Of a stretch of 64,000 nt of DNA, positions 21,822-34,834 are shown piece after piece. The DNA is from Acanthococcus lagerstroemiae (Eukaryota; Arthropoda; Insecta; Hemiptera; Eriococcidae). Position 1 is the first letter of the stretch. Every line of letters starts with the position of its first letter. The translations under genes and the position numbers were made by a program. Below the pieces are notes generated by a model, which saw only the letters and a list, made by a program, of their open reading frames with translations, was not told where the DNA came from and did no database searches. Location of the stretch: NCBI GenBank assembly GCA_031841125.1, contig CM063114.1, positions 32,137,574-32,201,573 of the forward strand. The letters run 5' to 3'.

Positions 21822-22993
21822 GGGTGATTCTCCGAAAAATGGACAATTCAACGTGGACAAAAACCAAAAAAAATGAGGTTCACTTTTCAAATTTTTTTCG
21901 TTGAAATCGATACTAGGGGTGTTGAGAAATCATATTCCGGTACCGGCCGGGCTTAAATTTGATTTTGGAGGGTTGTAAAAAAAAATTGTTGTCCACGTTG
22001 AAAGACAAATTTTTCAAGTTCACATAGTGTGATAAGATGAGGCTGTACGATCACATAGCGGCACCGTGGGTTACAATCTCACGGATCACGGTTTTATGAA
22101 GTACCAAAAATTCATCTAGGAAAGTAGTCTCTGCACGAAGAAGATTTAAAGGCTGTTTCTACAGACTGCTTCTAAGTGTCGAAAGATTCACGTCCTTCAG
22201 CGTGGATACAAGAAATACGTGAGTAGCCACGTTGAATAATATTTTATGTCCACGTTTAAGGACAAAATCGCCTTTTCCCTTTTCCCATTGGGTAAATATG
22301 CGGAAAATATTTGATACATGTTGCTGAATATAATGTGGCCAACATTAGTTATATCATTACGTTTTTACAAATTCGGAGCTATAAATTCAATATGGCTGTT
22401 GATGTCCACGATGAAGGACACTTTTTTTTTAGAAACCAGGATCTCAGCAATAAATGAGTATTTTAGCATACAAATTATCATTATTTCACAGAAGTTCTTA
22501 CACAGCCTTTTAGAGGAAGTTATGAGGAAGTTATATGAGCATTTGAGAGAAGTTTATGCTTATAGTGGAACCCTACAGAGAGGTTTGAAAATTATCCACG
22601 TTGAAGGACATATCTCTTTCTAGACACAACTTTGAGGTATTCTAAAGGTTACTTAACTTGGTTAGAAAAAGATTGTAAGACCTATACCGTGTTGCCTCAA
22701 CTTACCTCTTCAACAATGGGAAACAGTAGTTCCTGAAAATGATGTATTAAACCCTTCCAGCAAGCAAAAAAAAAAAACGGAACTAGGCCAGGTTGACACC
22801 CACGCTGATGGACATTTCAGGTGCATTTTCGATTTTCTAATGATGTTCTGCTGAACTAGGGAGAGCTTTTACCACTGTCTCCATCAGAAGAGTTCATTTC
22901 TTCAATTTTGATATATTGCGCATCGCATTCTGATAATAAGTGGCAGAGTTACAGCCTATTTACATGAATTGTCCATTTTTCGGAGATTTACCC
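21822..22993. mobile_element. TIR element with internal CCACGTTGAAGGACA array (family 2)
   Basis: The terminal inverted repeats are 29 bp with two mismatches (GGGTGATTCTCC then GAAAAATGG at the left). Inside, a motif close to TGTCCACGTTGAAGGACA recurs near 21847 (inverted), 21990, 22192 (inverted), 22225, 22247, 22401, 22592 and 22795, at irregular spacings up to about 200 bp. The left TIR itself runs into an inverted copy of the motif. No transposase was recognised in the 1.17 kb. The ends resemble those of the element at 10436, and the motif core (CCACG followed by TTGAA or ATTGG) is similar. Confidence 0.6.
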
Positions 22994-22999
22994 AGTATA

Positions 23000-23349
23000 C
23001 AGTAAAACCTCCATTAACGGACACTCTCAGTCGGCGGACACTCCTCTACAACGGACAATTCTTTTGGTCCCGTTGAGTGTTACGGGAAAAATGCATTATA
23101 ACCTCCGCATAGCGGACATTCTCTATAACGGACAAAAGTTGAACGCAAATAAGGAAAAAATATCACGATAATGCTTGACTTGAATAGATTGTCGTGCAAT
23201 CTGTAACAAGTTGAACGAGTGGTCGGAGAAAGAATAAGGCGGATGAGCTAAGCATGCACGTTAGTATGGATTCAGAGATGTGTTGGTGAGTGTATTATGT
23301 GTAGTGACAATGAGTAATAAACGTAAATTTCTCAATAGAGGTTTTACTG
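23000..23349. mobile_element. Pogo/Tigger-like internally deleted element
   Basis: The TIRs begin CAGTAAAACCTCCATTAACG at the left and, inverted, CAGTAAAACCTCTATTGAG at the right. TA flanks both ends (22998-22999 and 23350-23351). Near the right end, an ATG at about 23310 reads MSNKRKFL and then enters the TIR. This resembles the start of a pogo/Tigger-type transposase, so the element is likely an internal deletion derivative of a coding transposon. It sits in the presumed first intron of the takeout-like gene. Confidence 0.75.
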
Positions 23350-23384
23350 TACAATGGTAATGACTTAATGACATAACATATGAG

Positions 23385-23749
23385 CATAGCCGGCGCAAGG
23401 TTGTTTTCCCGGGTGGTGCACAGGGGAGAAAAATTTTTTGTAATTTTTCCTATCAAAAAATTATCTTTGGGGCAATTTTAAAGGAAAAAAGGGGGAAATG
23501 GAAAGATGGGTGTGTTACGGGACACCCCGAGGCTGACCTGTGTACAAGAGCAATATTAGAAATTAATAGCCAGCACTCAGCAGTACGAGGGAATTGAAAC
23601 ATTGATAATTTAATGATTTTAGCTTTAAGTAATACTAGATCTGTTTTCATTTCTCTTATTAACGCGTAATTTTTCAAAATTTAAAGATTATGTGCCGAAA
23701 ATTCCGGTGGTGCACTTTTTCCCGTGCACCACTATCTACGCCGGCTATG
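23385..23749. mobile_element. hAT-like MITE
   Basis: The inverted ends are CATAGCCGGCG with GGTGGTGCAC further in. An 8-bp target duplication flanks them: CATATGAG at 23377-23384 and CGTATGAG at 23750-23757 (7 of 8 match). The 8-bp duplication is characteristic of hAT transposons. There is no coding potential. Confidence 0.7.
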
Positions 23750-23869
23750 CGTATGAGTATCATCTCTCTTAAAGCTTTTGAAATCCTCTTGTATAGAACT
23801 TACAATATTTTTCCCCAGATTCTTAACCTATAATCGCCTTGCTAATTTTTTAATTTCGTTTGATTGCAG

Positions 23870-26800
23870 CCGAATACGTTCATCCATGTAGAAAAGCAGA
23901 TCCAGAACTAAATGACTGCATCAGAACCACCTTGAATCACCTAAGGCCGTACGTTCTTCAAGGTATTATTCGTTTTTCAAATTTTCAGCTAATCGTAGTC
24001 ACTGCCGAGTAGCCGTACAACGCATTTTTATGTGTATTTTTCGAAGTTAGCACAAACTATCCAGGCTGCCATTGAAATTTAAAATGGAAGGTGTACGAAG
24101 AGGGAAAGTTTTGACTTTCAACGAAATTCCGAGTAACAAGCAGAACATAGCTGCAAGCTTTTGAGGGTAGTGCTCTATAGCAAATACACGGAGATCTGAA
24201 CTCCATTTCTTCAACTAATTTTCTAGACCAGAGATCGTCAAATTGCGGGTCACGAAAAGCACCGTGAAAAAAATTGATTGAAAAATGTGAACATAGTTGA
24301 ATAAACAGAAATGAAGAGTCTTCAGCTCCACTGCCATATAGTTCTCACGTACGGATACCCGTTACAAACATTTTTTCCTTTATTCCTACTCGTATACTCG
24401 AGTATCATTGATTAGGTCAAGGTGGAGACTTCAGAAGTGGATTGCGACTTGAAAAGGTTTGAGAACTACTGTTCCAGAAAAACTCCCTAAAATCGGAATT
24501 TTCGAAAATTATCGATCTAAGTTGAGCAAATACGAACGTTTAAAAATAAAAATTGTTCTAAACTTGCCTCTCAATACCAGGGACGTACTGATAGGGAGGA
24601 GCTCCCTCCCTGGAGGAAATGTTTTACTCAGCAGTTGGGAAAATTTATCATTTTAGTCAGGCGGAGTTGGAAAATTACGGTAGGGTTGGAAAAATCCAAG
24701 AAGTCAAAAGGTTGTTTTCCTTCCTCTGATACTTTGATTTTTGGGAATTTTGAGTTGAGGAGGAAAAATTCAACAAGTCAAAAGGCTTTTTTTTGCTTTG
24801 ATACTTGAGACTTTTGAGTTGGATCAGTTCAGTTGCTGAGACTTTCACACTCCACCGCCCCCCCCCCAAGGAAAAACTCTTCGACACGTCCCTGCCCAAT
24901 ACGAATGTTTCCGCAACTGTTTTTAGACAAAAATTTGTTTCTTGTGAGACTGGTGGCAACACTGCGTCAGATCTGCCTCTGCTCTGATATAACCCCTGCG
25001 TTTTGATTGATTAAAAAGACACTTTTTTGTCACAGATCTCTTTTGCGACATTTTTGTGAACTGAAGCACTGACCATGTTTTCGTCAATGGAAAATTGACG
25101 TGACATGGAAATTCAGTTTAGTGACTAACAAATCGGAAGAGGCAATAACTTAATTGAATTTTTTATTCTTTTTTTGTCGGTTTTGCCTCCTCTTTCATCC
25201 TCGGTGGAACCGGTCATCAAAATTGTGTGAAAATAATAATATCAAAAACGAGGATGAATCCCTGCGGGAATCGAGGAAAAAGGTTAGGATGGACTTTCAA
25301 TATTCCCACCTTGATTAGGACAGGGACACCACTCTCAACGGATTTTCAAGAACTCCTAACTAATTTTTTCTCTAAATTTTCTCGTTCTCTCGGATAAATA
25401 ATTTTAGCGGGCTGGCGTACTCGTACTCAGTTTTTAGTTGAGAAGCCGCTAAATCGCGAATCATCTCGTACTCATAATTATGTAAGATAAGGAAAACTCT
25501 ATATCTATTTTAGTCAGTAAATACCTTAGCCTTAGTTATAGACCTATATATCGAAGGTGCTCGCTATTGCGGTAATAAATTGATTACGTATTCGTATTTT
25601 CGCAGGTATTCCCGAAATTAATGTGCCATCCATCGAACCGCTAATAATACAGAAAATGCAAATGGAAAATGGTCATGGCCCAGTGAGAATGCGTGGAATC
25701 TTTAGTAATATGACCATTCACGGAGGAGGAAATTACACAATACTTTCCGTAAAGTAAGTGTACATAAAATGGTTCAATAATGCCCTCCCCCCTCCCATTC
25801 GGTTTGCAAGTGTCGTGCCGAGTAGCGTGAGTTGGGTACAGAAACGCAAAAATGTCATAATTTTTTTTTTTTAATCGCCCTTTATAAGTTTAATGAAGCG
25901 TAAACTAAACGCGGACTTGGAAGATATTGTAACGTAATAAGATGTATTCAACTGCGAACGTCGAAAAACGTAAATTACATACAAGTAGGCTATGCACTTC
26001 TACATAGTAGAGCGGATTAAATGATACGAGATTGTGGTCAGCGACATGAACGAGAGTACTTAGGTATTCAAAATTCCTTCGTTTGTATCACCAGTTGTGT
26101 AAACATTCGATCGAACAGACTTCGTTATCGAAGCGAATTTTTAGTTGTATTACCTATTTCGGAATGAGGGCAAATTGGAAGGTTTACTAATCAAACACGT
26201 ACAGTTTCTCATTGTAACTGCAGCGGATTGCCGAGAAAAATATCGACTCCAGAATTTTGTAGTCGATTTCACTTACGATGTCGGTACATCGACACTTAGC
26301 GAGTATACCCGCTGCAACGAATTAATTCGATCGAGTACTTTTTTCACATATAGGCTACATATTATGAACCTACATACAGGGTATTCCGGGAGTGGACGAT
26401 AAAACTTCGCCTGGTTATACACCAGACTTAGTACATCGATGTTATAAGGATTGCATCGCTCCGCAACTTAAAGGCGCTGCGGTGTTGAAACATAAATTTC
26501 AATTTTCGTGTATCGAAAAATCGAATAAAATATGATGAATTTTGGTTTATTAAAATTCTGAGTTAATAGATAACCTATCATATTTGGTATCAAATTAAAG
26601 AAAAGATCCTAGCGGACAAATTAAGACTATAACGAACAATTTTTATTCATCTGGGACCAAGTAAAATAAAAAAGAAGTGATGGGGGAAAAAAATCAAAAA
26701 TTGACGCAAAACACTGTTTTTCATTGTAATTTGAGAAACTGACCAATCAACACCATGATATTTTAAGCTAAACAATAGCAGAAGGTTGCGCTCTTTCAAA

Positions 26801-29800
26801 ACAGCTCAGTACTTCTGGTCTCTAAGTCACTTCGTTTTAGAGTTATTTACAAAGAAAGAAATTAGGATTTCGAGAATTTCATCCAAAAATCGAACGAAAT
26901 GTAAAACATTTCAATTTATTAAAATTTAGAATCCAGAGAAAATCCATCAAATTTGGTATCAATTCAAAGAGGAGATTTCCGCAGACAAATTCAGAGTTTT
27001 TGTTCGTTAGGAATCAAGAAAAATGAAAAAGAAGCGATAATACAGCCTGTTTCTACACGGATGCAAATGACCTTTTGAAAAAAATAAATACAAAAATTAT
27101 GATTATCACGTATTTATGGGTATGACAAAATTATTACGAATGTGTTCGAATTGGCTCCCAGGGTTAGAGCACCTAGGAACACCCGAGTACTGACATCCGC
27201 CATTTTGAGTCGTTTGGTGCCCGACGACTCACAGTTCACTACGCGGGACGCTCCGCCTTCCTTTGGTATATCGAATTGTGAATCATCGGGCACCGAGCAA
27301 CTCAAAATGGCGGATGTCAGTACTCGAGTGTTTCCAGGTGCTCTACCAGGGTGAAGCCTCTACCTATTAGCAGTGTGGCCACTCGTCAAAATTCCCGTTT
27401 CGATTTTTCACAAACGTTCACATCTTCATTTGCGTTTACTTTCAGAGCATACGTATTGTGCAGCGCATTACATCAGTTTTTTTTTCTTGTTTTTTTTTTC
27501 CTCCTAAATTGCTAAGGAAAGAAAATGTAACACATCTCTAGATGCAACAAATTTCAGAGAAATTGGGAAGATCGCAGTTGTGCGTTATTTGAATGATGAG
27601 CCGCATGAGCAGGATTGAGAAAGTTTTGGTCACTGAAAATGAAGCTAACATAGGCTATAAACTGTGGTCCAAATGCAGAATTATTTTTTCCATCATTTTA
27701 AAATGTTACGTTGAAAATTCATTGTTTTCATCACTTTGTCGACTTCCATTTTATGTTCCTCAGTCCTTACAATTTAGGAGAATAGCTCATTACAGTCCTA
27801 ATTTACTCGGTAGAATCTTCTCTTCAATTAGAAATTAGATTTTGTGAATTTATTTCATTTCTAGAGATTTTATAAATGAAAATGTACAGTGGTTTTACTT
27901 TGTTAAAATCAGGTGATGGAAATTCAGCCTTTTATTTTCTTTGCGAAGAACTCTAAAACGAAGCGACTTAGAGACTAGAAGTACTGAGTTGTTTTGAAAG
28001 ACCGCAATCTTCTGCTATTGTTTAGCTTAAAATATCATAGTGTTGATTGGTCAGTTTCTCAAATTACAATAAAAAACAGTGTTTCGTGTCAATTTTTGAT
28101 TTTTTTTCATCACTTCTTTTTTATTTTTCTTGGTCCCAGATGAACAAAAATTGTTCGTTATAGTCTCAATTTATCCGCTAGGATTGCTTCTTTAATTTAA
28201 TACCAAATATGGTAAGTTATCTCTTAATTCAGAATTTTAATAAACCAAAATTCATCAATCATCATATTATTTTATTCGACTTTATGATACATGAAAATTG
28301 AGTTTTAATTTTCAACGCCGCAACGCCTTCAAGTTACGGAGCGATGCAACCCTTATAACATCAATGTACTAAGTCTGGTGTATAACCAGGCGAAGTTTTA
28401 TCGTCCACTCCCGGAACACCCTGTATATGCATACGAGTACCCGTAGTCAATTTTCTTTTTTTTTCAGCGGAAAAATGCGCTGCGCAGTTTTACACATTCG
28501 ATGTACCACAGTCGATTTCATTTAAGATTATAATTACTTTTCTCGTTTTCAGGAGCGATTTAAATAAATACAGAGTCGATTTCGGAATATTTCTGCCTTA
28601 CATAGAAGTCACCGGGAATTACGATGTAAATGGCAACGTCTTATTGTTGCCAGTCAGAAGCAGAGGAGAATTTTGGGCAGCATTCTGTAATTATTTGCCA
28701 GATTATGTTTATTTATCGCGCCTACATGTTCTACGATAAGTTTCCTCTCTTCGAAATTTTCATATATATTTTATTGGGAAAATAAGAGATGGAGAAACAA
28801 TATTATCAGCCATAATTGTACCTACGAAAGGACAAATCATTCACTCGAAATAAAACTAAATGACAAGTGCTTCACGAATGTGTCACTTCATATGTTCAGT
28901 TGTTTAGCCATCAACGCTACAAACTTGAATACAAATTTTACACTATTAGTATACACTAGAGTACTCACACTCATACCTGGAGTTAAGTACACAATATCGT
29001 ACGGTAAAGCACGTGTTAGGTTTCCATTTTTTGTTAAGCAGTAGCGTTGGTTGTTATTTGAAAAAATTCGCAAATGACAAAAATTACTTTAGTAGATATA
29101 ATTTTCTTTAATTAAGCCAAGAAGTTTGCCAAGATATTCAATCTATACTGTCGTCTGTTTCCAAACAAACTGATCGATTATGGCGACATATACAATCTAC
29201 GCCCCATTAATCGACGAGACCCACAATCGCTTAATTTTTTATTTTTAGAATAAAAGCAAGTGTATAACTAACCAATAGGTATTAACACTTATCAACAATT
29301 TTTTACAGCAAATGTCACCGCGGTCGCCAAATTATATGGAATCGAAGTTACCAAAGACGGTGTTAAATTCATGAAGACTGATCGTCTAGGAATTGGGTTC
29401 AAACTGCAAAAACCGTTATTCCGCATCAAGGACGTCATTAACAGAAATAACGTTATCGGTAATAGAAAATTCTCTATAAGCGTAATCCCTGGGTTAGTGT
29501 TCCCGTTTGATTGGTGTATTAGGTCCGGTGCCACGAGAGATTCTCACCTTTCTATAATTTTTCAAGTCGGCATTTTCGGTAAATTCCAAAAGCTCGTCAG
29601 CTGAACTGTAAAACTGACATTTGTTCGTTAAAAAACTTGTTAAGAATTTTAGTAAACAGTTTTGCTTCTTACAACTCCTCTCCCTTTGTTCACATCACCT
29701 TGATCGATGTATACAGAAGATGTAGCATCAGATCTATGAACTAGGTAGACTAGCAGTCTAGAATTATTTAGGTACTTTTATTCCAATCCCCACAAACATT

Positions 29801-31808
29801 TTCTAATACAAAAAGTAAATAGGAGAATAGGATGAGTAGGTATGTACATAGTACGATAAAATGTTTAATTCTTAGAGCAACAAAATTTTGAAATTAGAAT
29901 AAGTAGACATATGGCTTTGAAACATAATTTGGAACTGCTCTGTCGAGGCTATGAAGATACGTAACTTCACACTAGAGTAAAAGGACCGATCATGACACTC
30001 GAACAAGAAGAAGATGTGAAAGTCCAATAAAAATAGCTAAAGAGCGCCAGTTGAGCCCGAATATTAAATATCATTTTTTGTAATCGTATTTCACCACTTA
30101 CATGTACACTCGAGAAGATGAGCGCTATTTTTCCGGGAACGGGAACCGAAAGATGAAATACGTAAACGTCTCTATTTATTATACAGGGTGTCTGAGTTTC
30201 GGTTGCTAAGCGGGGAGGAATGAATAGTACTTGAATAGACAAAGCAAAAGTGTTATTATCACCTTTTGCCTAATCACAAAATTGAAGGCGCTGAATCTTT
30301 GTAAAAATCGAAAAATTCACAAATTTTGACCTATTGCAAAAATCACGAGTAATGATGTTGCCCAGTCTACAATGATGCCATGGTACAGCACTCACTTAGA
30401 GTAACAAAACAAGTTATTACGATATCCGGCCTGCTCTGAAAATTTAAGCAGGTAAATGGCATCCAAAATTCAGAAATTTTCATTTTTTACAAAATTGTGC
30501 AAAAAGCCTACTTTTACTGAATCCCAACATGAATAACCAAAGGCCGGCGTACAGTTCTCATTATCAAAACTGGTAGTCCTGATTCAGATGAACAAAAAAT
30601 CATACCACTATCTCCTTCCAGTTTTCAGAATTTAAAAAGTTAAGACGCGTTGAAGTACTTTCGAATTTCAAAAAAACAGAAAATTTAACTCGCCCTAAAA
30701 ATTAAACTGTTAGGGGAAATCTATTTGGTTTCTAGGCTCCGCTCAAAAGTAAGTTTCCCGAAATTCGTAGGCAGAAAAAAAAATTTGTATTCCAGTGCCT
30801 ATTTTATGGTGGTTAGACAACTAGTTCAACAGATGGAGTCTTCATGTAACGCCAGTCATTCATTCAGGCATAACGACTATTGAAAGTTACAATAAATTAG
30901 GAGCGTTTGTTATTTTTCTTATTTTTCTTTTTCTTCATTGATCATAAGGTTCATTTTTCGATCATTTCAGAAGCTTCATGAACTTCAACGCGACATAACT
31001 TTTTAAATTCTGAAAACTGGAAGGAGATAGTGGTATGATTTTTTGTTCATCTGAATCAGGGCTACCAGTTTTGATAATGAGAAACGCCGGCCTTTGGTTA
31101 TTCATGTTGTGGTTCAGTAAAAGTAGGCTTTTTGCACAATTTTGTAAAAAATTGAAATTTCTGAATTTTGGATGCCATTTACCTGCTTAAATTTTCAGAG
31201 CAGGCCGGATATCGTAATAACTTGTTTTGTTACTCTAAGTGAGTGCTGTAACATGGCATCATTGTAGACTGGGCAACATCATTACTCGTGATTTTTATAA
31301 TGGGTCAAAATTGGTGAATTTTTCGATTTTTACAAAGATGCGGCACCCTCAATTTTGTGATTAGGCAAAAGGTGATAATAATACTTTTGCTCTGTCTACT
31401 CAAGTGCTATTCATTCCTCCCCGCTTAGCAACCGAAACTCGGACACCCTGTATTGTGAAGGAAATGAAGGTCTATTCTGTTGAAGCGACAGACTATGCTC
31501 TCCGAGATCCCTCGTTACAAAAAAATCGACTTGATCATTTTTTGCACTTGGTAATTTACATAAAATGTAAGATCTCGAATGATTCGCTTTAATCCGAATT
31601 ATGTAAGGTACTCGAATTATGAATTAGGTTGCATAATCGTTATTTTGCAGGGTTCGATGTTTCAGAACGTTTATCGAATGCCTTATTAACTGAGAGAAGT
31701 AAATAGTTTGCCAGGTCGGATAGAAGCATTGCCTATATTACTATCTTCAGGCAAATCTCAATGCCACAAATATCACGAATGATCTTTTTATTTTTCATTA
31801 ATTTCGCT

Positions 31809-31845
<37 letters not shown>

Positions 31846-32158
31846 GTGTTTGTGTACGGTACATAATCAATTTCGATCTTGCGAAGTCGGGAAGTTAGTC
31901 TGCTTTTGGGCGCACTAAAAATTACGATAGCTACCCGTAATTTCAAGCCGTCGAATTTCTCGATTTCTTACTACTACCGTGAATCTTGTTTTATTCGTAG
32001 GTGAAGCGATGAATGTTTTTTTGAATGAAAACGCGAACGAAATAATTGAAGAAATGAAACCTGCAGCGTCACAAGCCATTGGAAAACATTTTAAAAATTT
32101 TCTCAACACCGCCTTTCTTCAAATTCCGTTGAAAGTTTGGTTGAAAGATTACGAATAA
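23870..32158 (+). CDS. Takeout/JHBP-family secreted protein (5 exons, first exon missing)
   Basis: Exons: 23870-23962, 25606-25753, 28553-28686, 29309-29458 and 32001-32158 (stop TAA at 32156). All introns are GT-AG and the phases agree across every junction, giving about 227 codons. In order the product shows HPCRKADPELNDC (the paired N-terminal cysteines of the family), GIPEINVPSIEPL, YDVNGNVLLLPV with RGEFW, NVTAVAKLYGIE, and the C-terminal NVFLNENANEIIEEMKPA. This is the juvenile-hormone-binding-protein/takeout fold, which carries hydrophobic ligands outside cells. The length matches the family apart from the signal peptide, which must lie in an unfound exon ending in phase 1 upstream of 23870. 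Introns hold many transposons. Ligand and tissue cannot be inferred. Confidence 0.88.
24578..24894. mobile_element. hAT-like MITE, copy 1 (CAGGGACGTA ends)
   Basis: The ends are CAGGGACGTAC and, inverted, CAGGGACGTGT. An 8-bp duplication flanks them: CTCAATAC at 24570-24577 and CCCAATAC at 24895-24902. The interior (ACTCAGCAGTTGGGAAAATT) is shared with the copy at 36413. It lies in the first recognised intron of the takeout-like gene. Confidence 0.7.
26377..28423. mobile_element. Long fold-back element, CAGGGTATTCC ends
   Basis: TA flanks both ends (26375-26376 and 28424-28425). Inverted arms of about 490 bp begin CAGGGTATTCCGGGAGTGG and, inverted, CAGGGTGTTCCGGGAGTGG. Each arm also contains AACTGACCAATCAACAC or its inverse. 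The left half has an imperfect internal repeat: 26540-26660 resembles 26905-27025. There is no coding potential. Termini and TA target suggest the Tc1/mariner superfamily, by inference. A smaller palindromic element is nested at about 27158-27353. It lies in the second recognised intron of the takeout-like gene. Confidence 0.7.
27158..27353. mobile_element. Palindromic MITE nested in fold-back element
   Basis: Inverted arms of about 80 bp share TAGAGCACCT, GAGTACTGACATCCGCCATT and GGTGCCCGA. The outer ends are CCCAGGG and, inverted, CACCCTGG. Frames read through both arms in both directions and should be ignored as genes. Confidence 0.65.
28687..29308. other. Third recognised intron of takeout-like gene
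   Basis: The donor GTAATTATT and an acceptor preceded by TTTTTTACAG bound it. No repeat was recognised inside. Confidence 0.5.
30184..31450. mobile_element. Fold-back element A, CAGGGTGTCYGAGTTTCGG ends
   Basis: TA flanks both ends (30182-30183 and 31451-31452). Inverted arms of about 475 bp (30184-30660 and 30975-31450) cover most of the 1267-bp element. The centre holds about 315 bp without coding potential. Further copies lie at 57378, 61092 and 63347. It sits in the last intron of the takeout-like gene. Confidence 0.8.
31811..31842. repeat. Poly-A tract
   Basis: A run of about 32 A residues lies in the last intron of the takeout-like gene. No retroposed gene was recognised next to it. 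Confidence 0.6.
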
Positions 32159-34834
32159 TCCGACAACCTTGTTAATGGTGTGCAATACAGTAGTCCAACT
32201 GAAGAATGATCGTCAGACTCGCGTCCAATGACAAACATCGAACGAATATGCCATTTCTTTGGATTACAATCTCAATGACATCGAACTGGCATATAACAAA
32301 TAAATTCGATGAAATCGAACAAGACAATATTGTGTCTCATTTCAGCGGAGACAGTAAACTACAACGTACGTATTTTAACCGTTTTTTCAAGTTTCAAATT
32401 TAGACTTTTGAGTGGTTACCGTCATTAAGTATATTGTTATGTCATATTTCACCTAAAACTAAGACTCGGCATTTTCCTTATGTTTAGTTTTTTCGATTAT
32501 AAGATTAGCGCGATAAGTCGATTTATTAACTTTGTTGGAATTGTTATACATTTAGCCTACAAGCGCTTTACTATTATTTTCTCATATTTGTTAGATACCT
32601 ACTCATTTGTACTAGATGAGGTATCGCAATATATTCGAACCAAAAAACTGACGAATAAGTTACGTAGTAACAAGCTAAATCAAATTAGGGAGATTTCACT
32701 TATAATAATGTTGGTTGGTCTCCTTTGAAATCCAAATTGTACCCTATTAGGCTTCCAGATTTTTACATTCCATTGACGTAAGGCAAATTTTTAAGACTTC
32801 TTAAATAGTTTACAGGCCCCTAACTTGATAAGTAAATAGATTAGCTGGCTATTAGGTAAGTTACCAAAATTGAACTATTTCAAATTGTAACATAAACCGT
32901 CCAAATGGCATTTCGGAAAAATAAACGTTTGTCAGATTCGGATCGGGAACATTGATACGTAGTACCAACCTCAGCAATCCACCTTAACTCGCTTCCCGGA
33001 CCCAAAAAATGACTTTTAAGGGTCGTAATTGCGTTGGATAGTGAAAAAATAACTTCCGTTTTTTCGTTCTTCCGAACAATTTTATTTTATACGATTTTCG
33101 AATTAGCAGAATGATTTATAGTTTAAATTTAAGTCATTTTCTTTTATATTCTAGAACGTAGTACTGATTAGTATTTTAATGATCTCTTTAAATAATGTGA
33201 CCGATAATTGCTTTTTGTGCTTCTAATCACGTACTTGTGCGTGTATTTAATAGTTATTTCATGTGTGCCTATCACGTTTACAGCTTCCCAATTGAAAATA
33301 ACGTGGCTTCTTGGCTAGACTATTGAGTTTACAAGCGGAATCGTTTTAAGATAAATTATTATTCATAATTTAGCTGTTGCGTAGAAATCAGAGCAGGTTC
33401 GAGATTTTTACTGAGAAGAAATATGTACAGAAACTGAAGAGTGAATGTGAAAATTTCATAACTAAACGTGTACAGTGCATCCTAAATGAAATTCTGAGAA
33501 GATACTCAAACACTGATGACCAGAAAATGTTGAGTGCAGTACTAAGGTCGGAGTAATACCTACAAGATGAAATATCGAGAACTTTTTCTCTTTTATGAAT
33601 TCGCCATCAACAGAAGTATACCGAGTGAGGAAAAATATCTTCTGTATTCATTATTTAGCAAAATTTGCTATTTGCATAGAGAACCAAAATTTACGCGAGT
33701 GCAAGTTTCTGTAAATGGGCATTCTCGAAGTACGTATTTCAATAATTGAGGTAGCTGCGGCCATTATTAGTTTGAATTTATTGCTGTTCGATTTTACGGG
33801 TCACTAATTTCGATTTACATCGTTTAATCATCGATTTTTCAACTTTTTTATATTTATACTGCTTGATAAGCTCGCGCTTCTCTTGTTTTGATACAACAAG
33901 AAGCCTAATACAACCTGAAGTACGATTCAACTATAAATTAGTCCGTTGGATCGAATCTTTTGTAAATCACATCAACATATCACTCACTGAGATATTTTTT
34001 TAAATTTATAATGTAATTCTAAATAATAGATTTTTTTCTCGTAAATATTACATTTACTTTCATCGTTTATATTACGTTTACTTAAAAGTATCACTGCCAC
34101 ATTTATCATATATTTTTTAACTACTGCGAGAACGGCTTAGACCAACAGTCCTTCAATTTTTCCAAAGATGACTACGTAAGCGAATATGTTCTATTTTATT
34201 TTGTAGTTTCCAAAAGTCAATGTATGTTTAAGCGTCACTGCTTTTTTTATTTATATTTATGTTCAACGTGTTTTTTTTTTGTAGTTAATTTTTGCGTACA
34301 AAGATGTAATAATAAACATTTTATACATAATATTTATATTTCCCCCCCCCCTCCTACACCATAGTACGTGTAAAAGTTAAAATCGTAATAACTACGTCAA
34401 CACGCAAAGACGCACGGTAGTTGATGCGGATGATAATTTATGTTTTTGTGATTCTGAACGCAGCAGCTCAGTGCGGAGTACACGTAAAAGTTTGTATACT
34501 AGAGTTAGAAACATGAAAAGTTTGAACTCAGTGAAATTGCATTCTTCCATTTTTCGGATATTTGATAGCATGGTATGTTCACTCCCTCGGTCGCTGTATT
34601 GAAAAATCCAAGCCAAGTATTGGATCAACAGGATGCAATATGAAAGGGGGCGACAACTTAAGCCTTTCTTAGAAATTATAAGTTTAGTTCAATTCCTCTC
34701 TGGTTCTATTTTCTCTACTTTAAGTGAAAATAAAATATGATATCGAACCCTAACTTTTCATGTATTCGTAGCAATTACAATCGATCAGTATCAATATAAA
34801 GTTATCATTTTGAGTTTAATTTGAAAATTCCATA
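32159..34834. other. Downstream of takeout-like gene, nothing recognised
   Basis: An AAATAA-type signal near 32300 could serve as polyadenylation signal for the takeout-like gene, but this is weak. Several 60-80-codon frames have no recognisable product. A poly-C run lies at about 34340-34353. Confidence 0.35.

Noticed and set aside
32001..32109. - strand frame opposite the last takeout exon
   Set aside because: It is antisense to the JHBP C-terminal exon, which has a clear acceptor, phase and stop.
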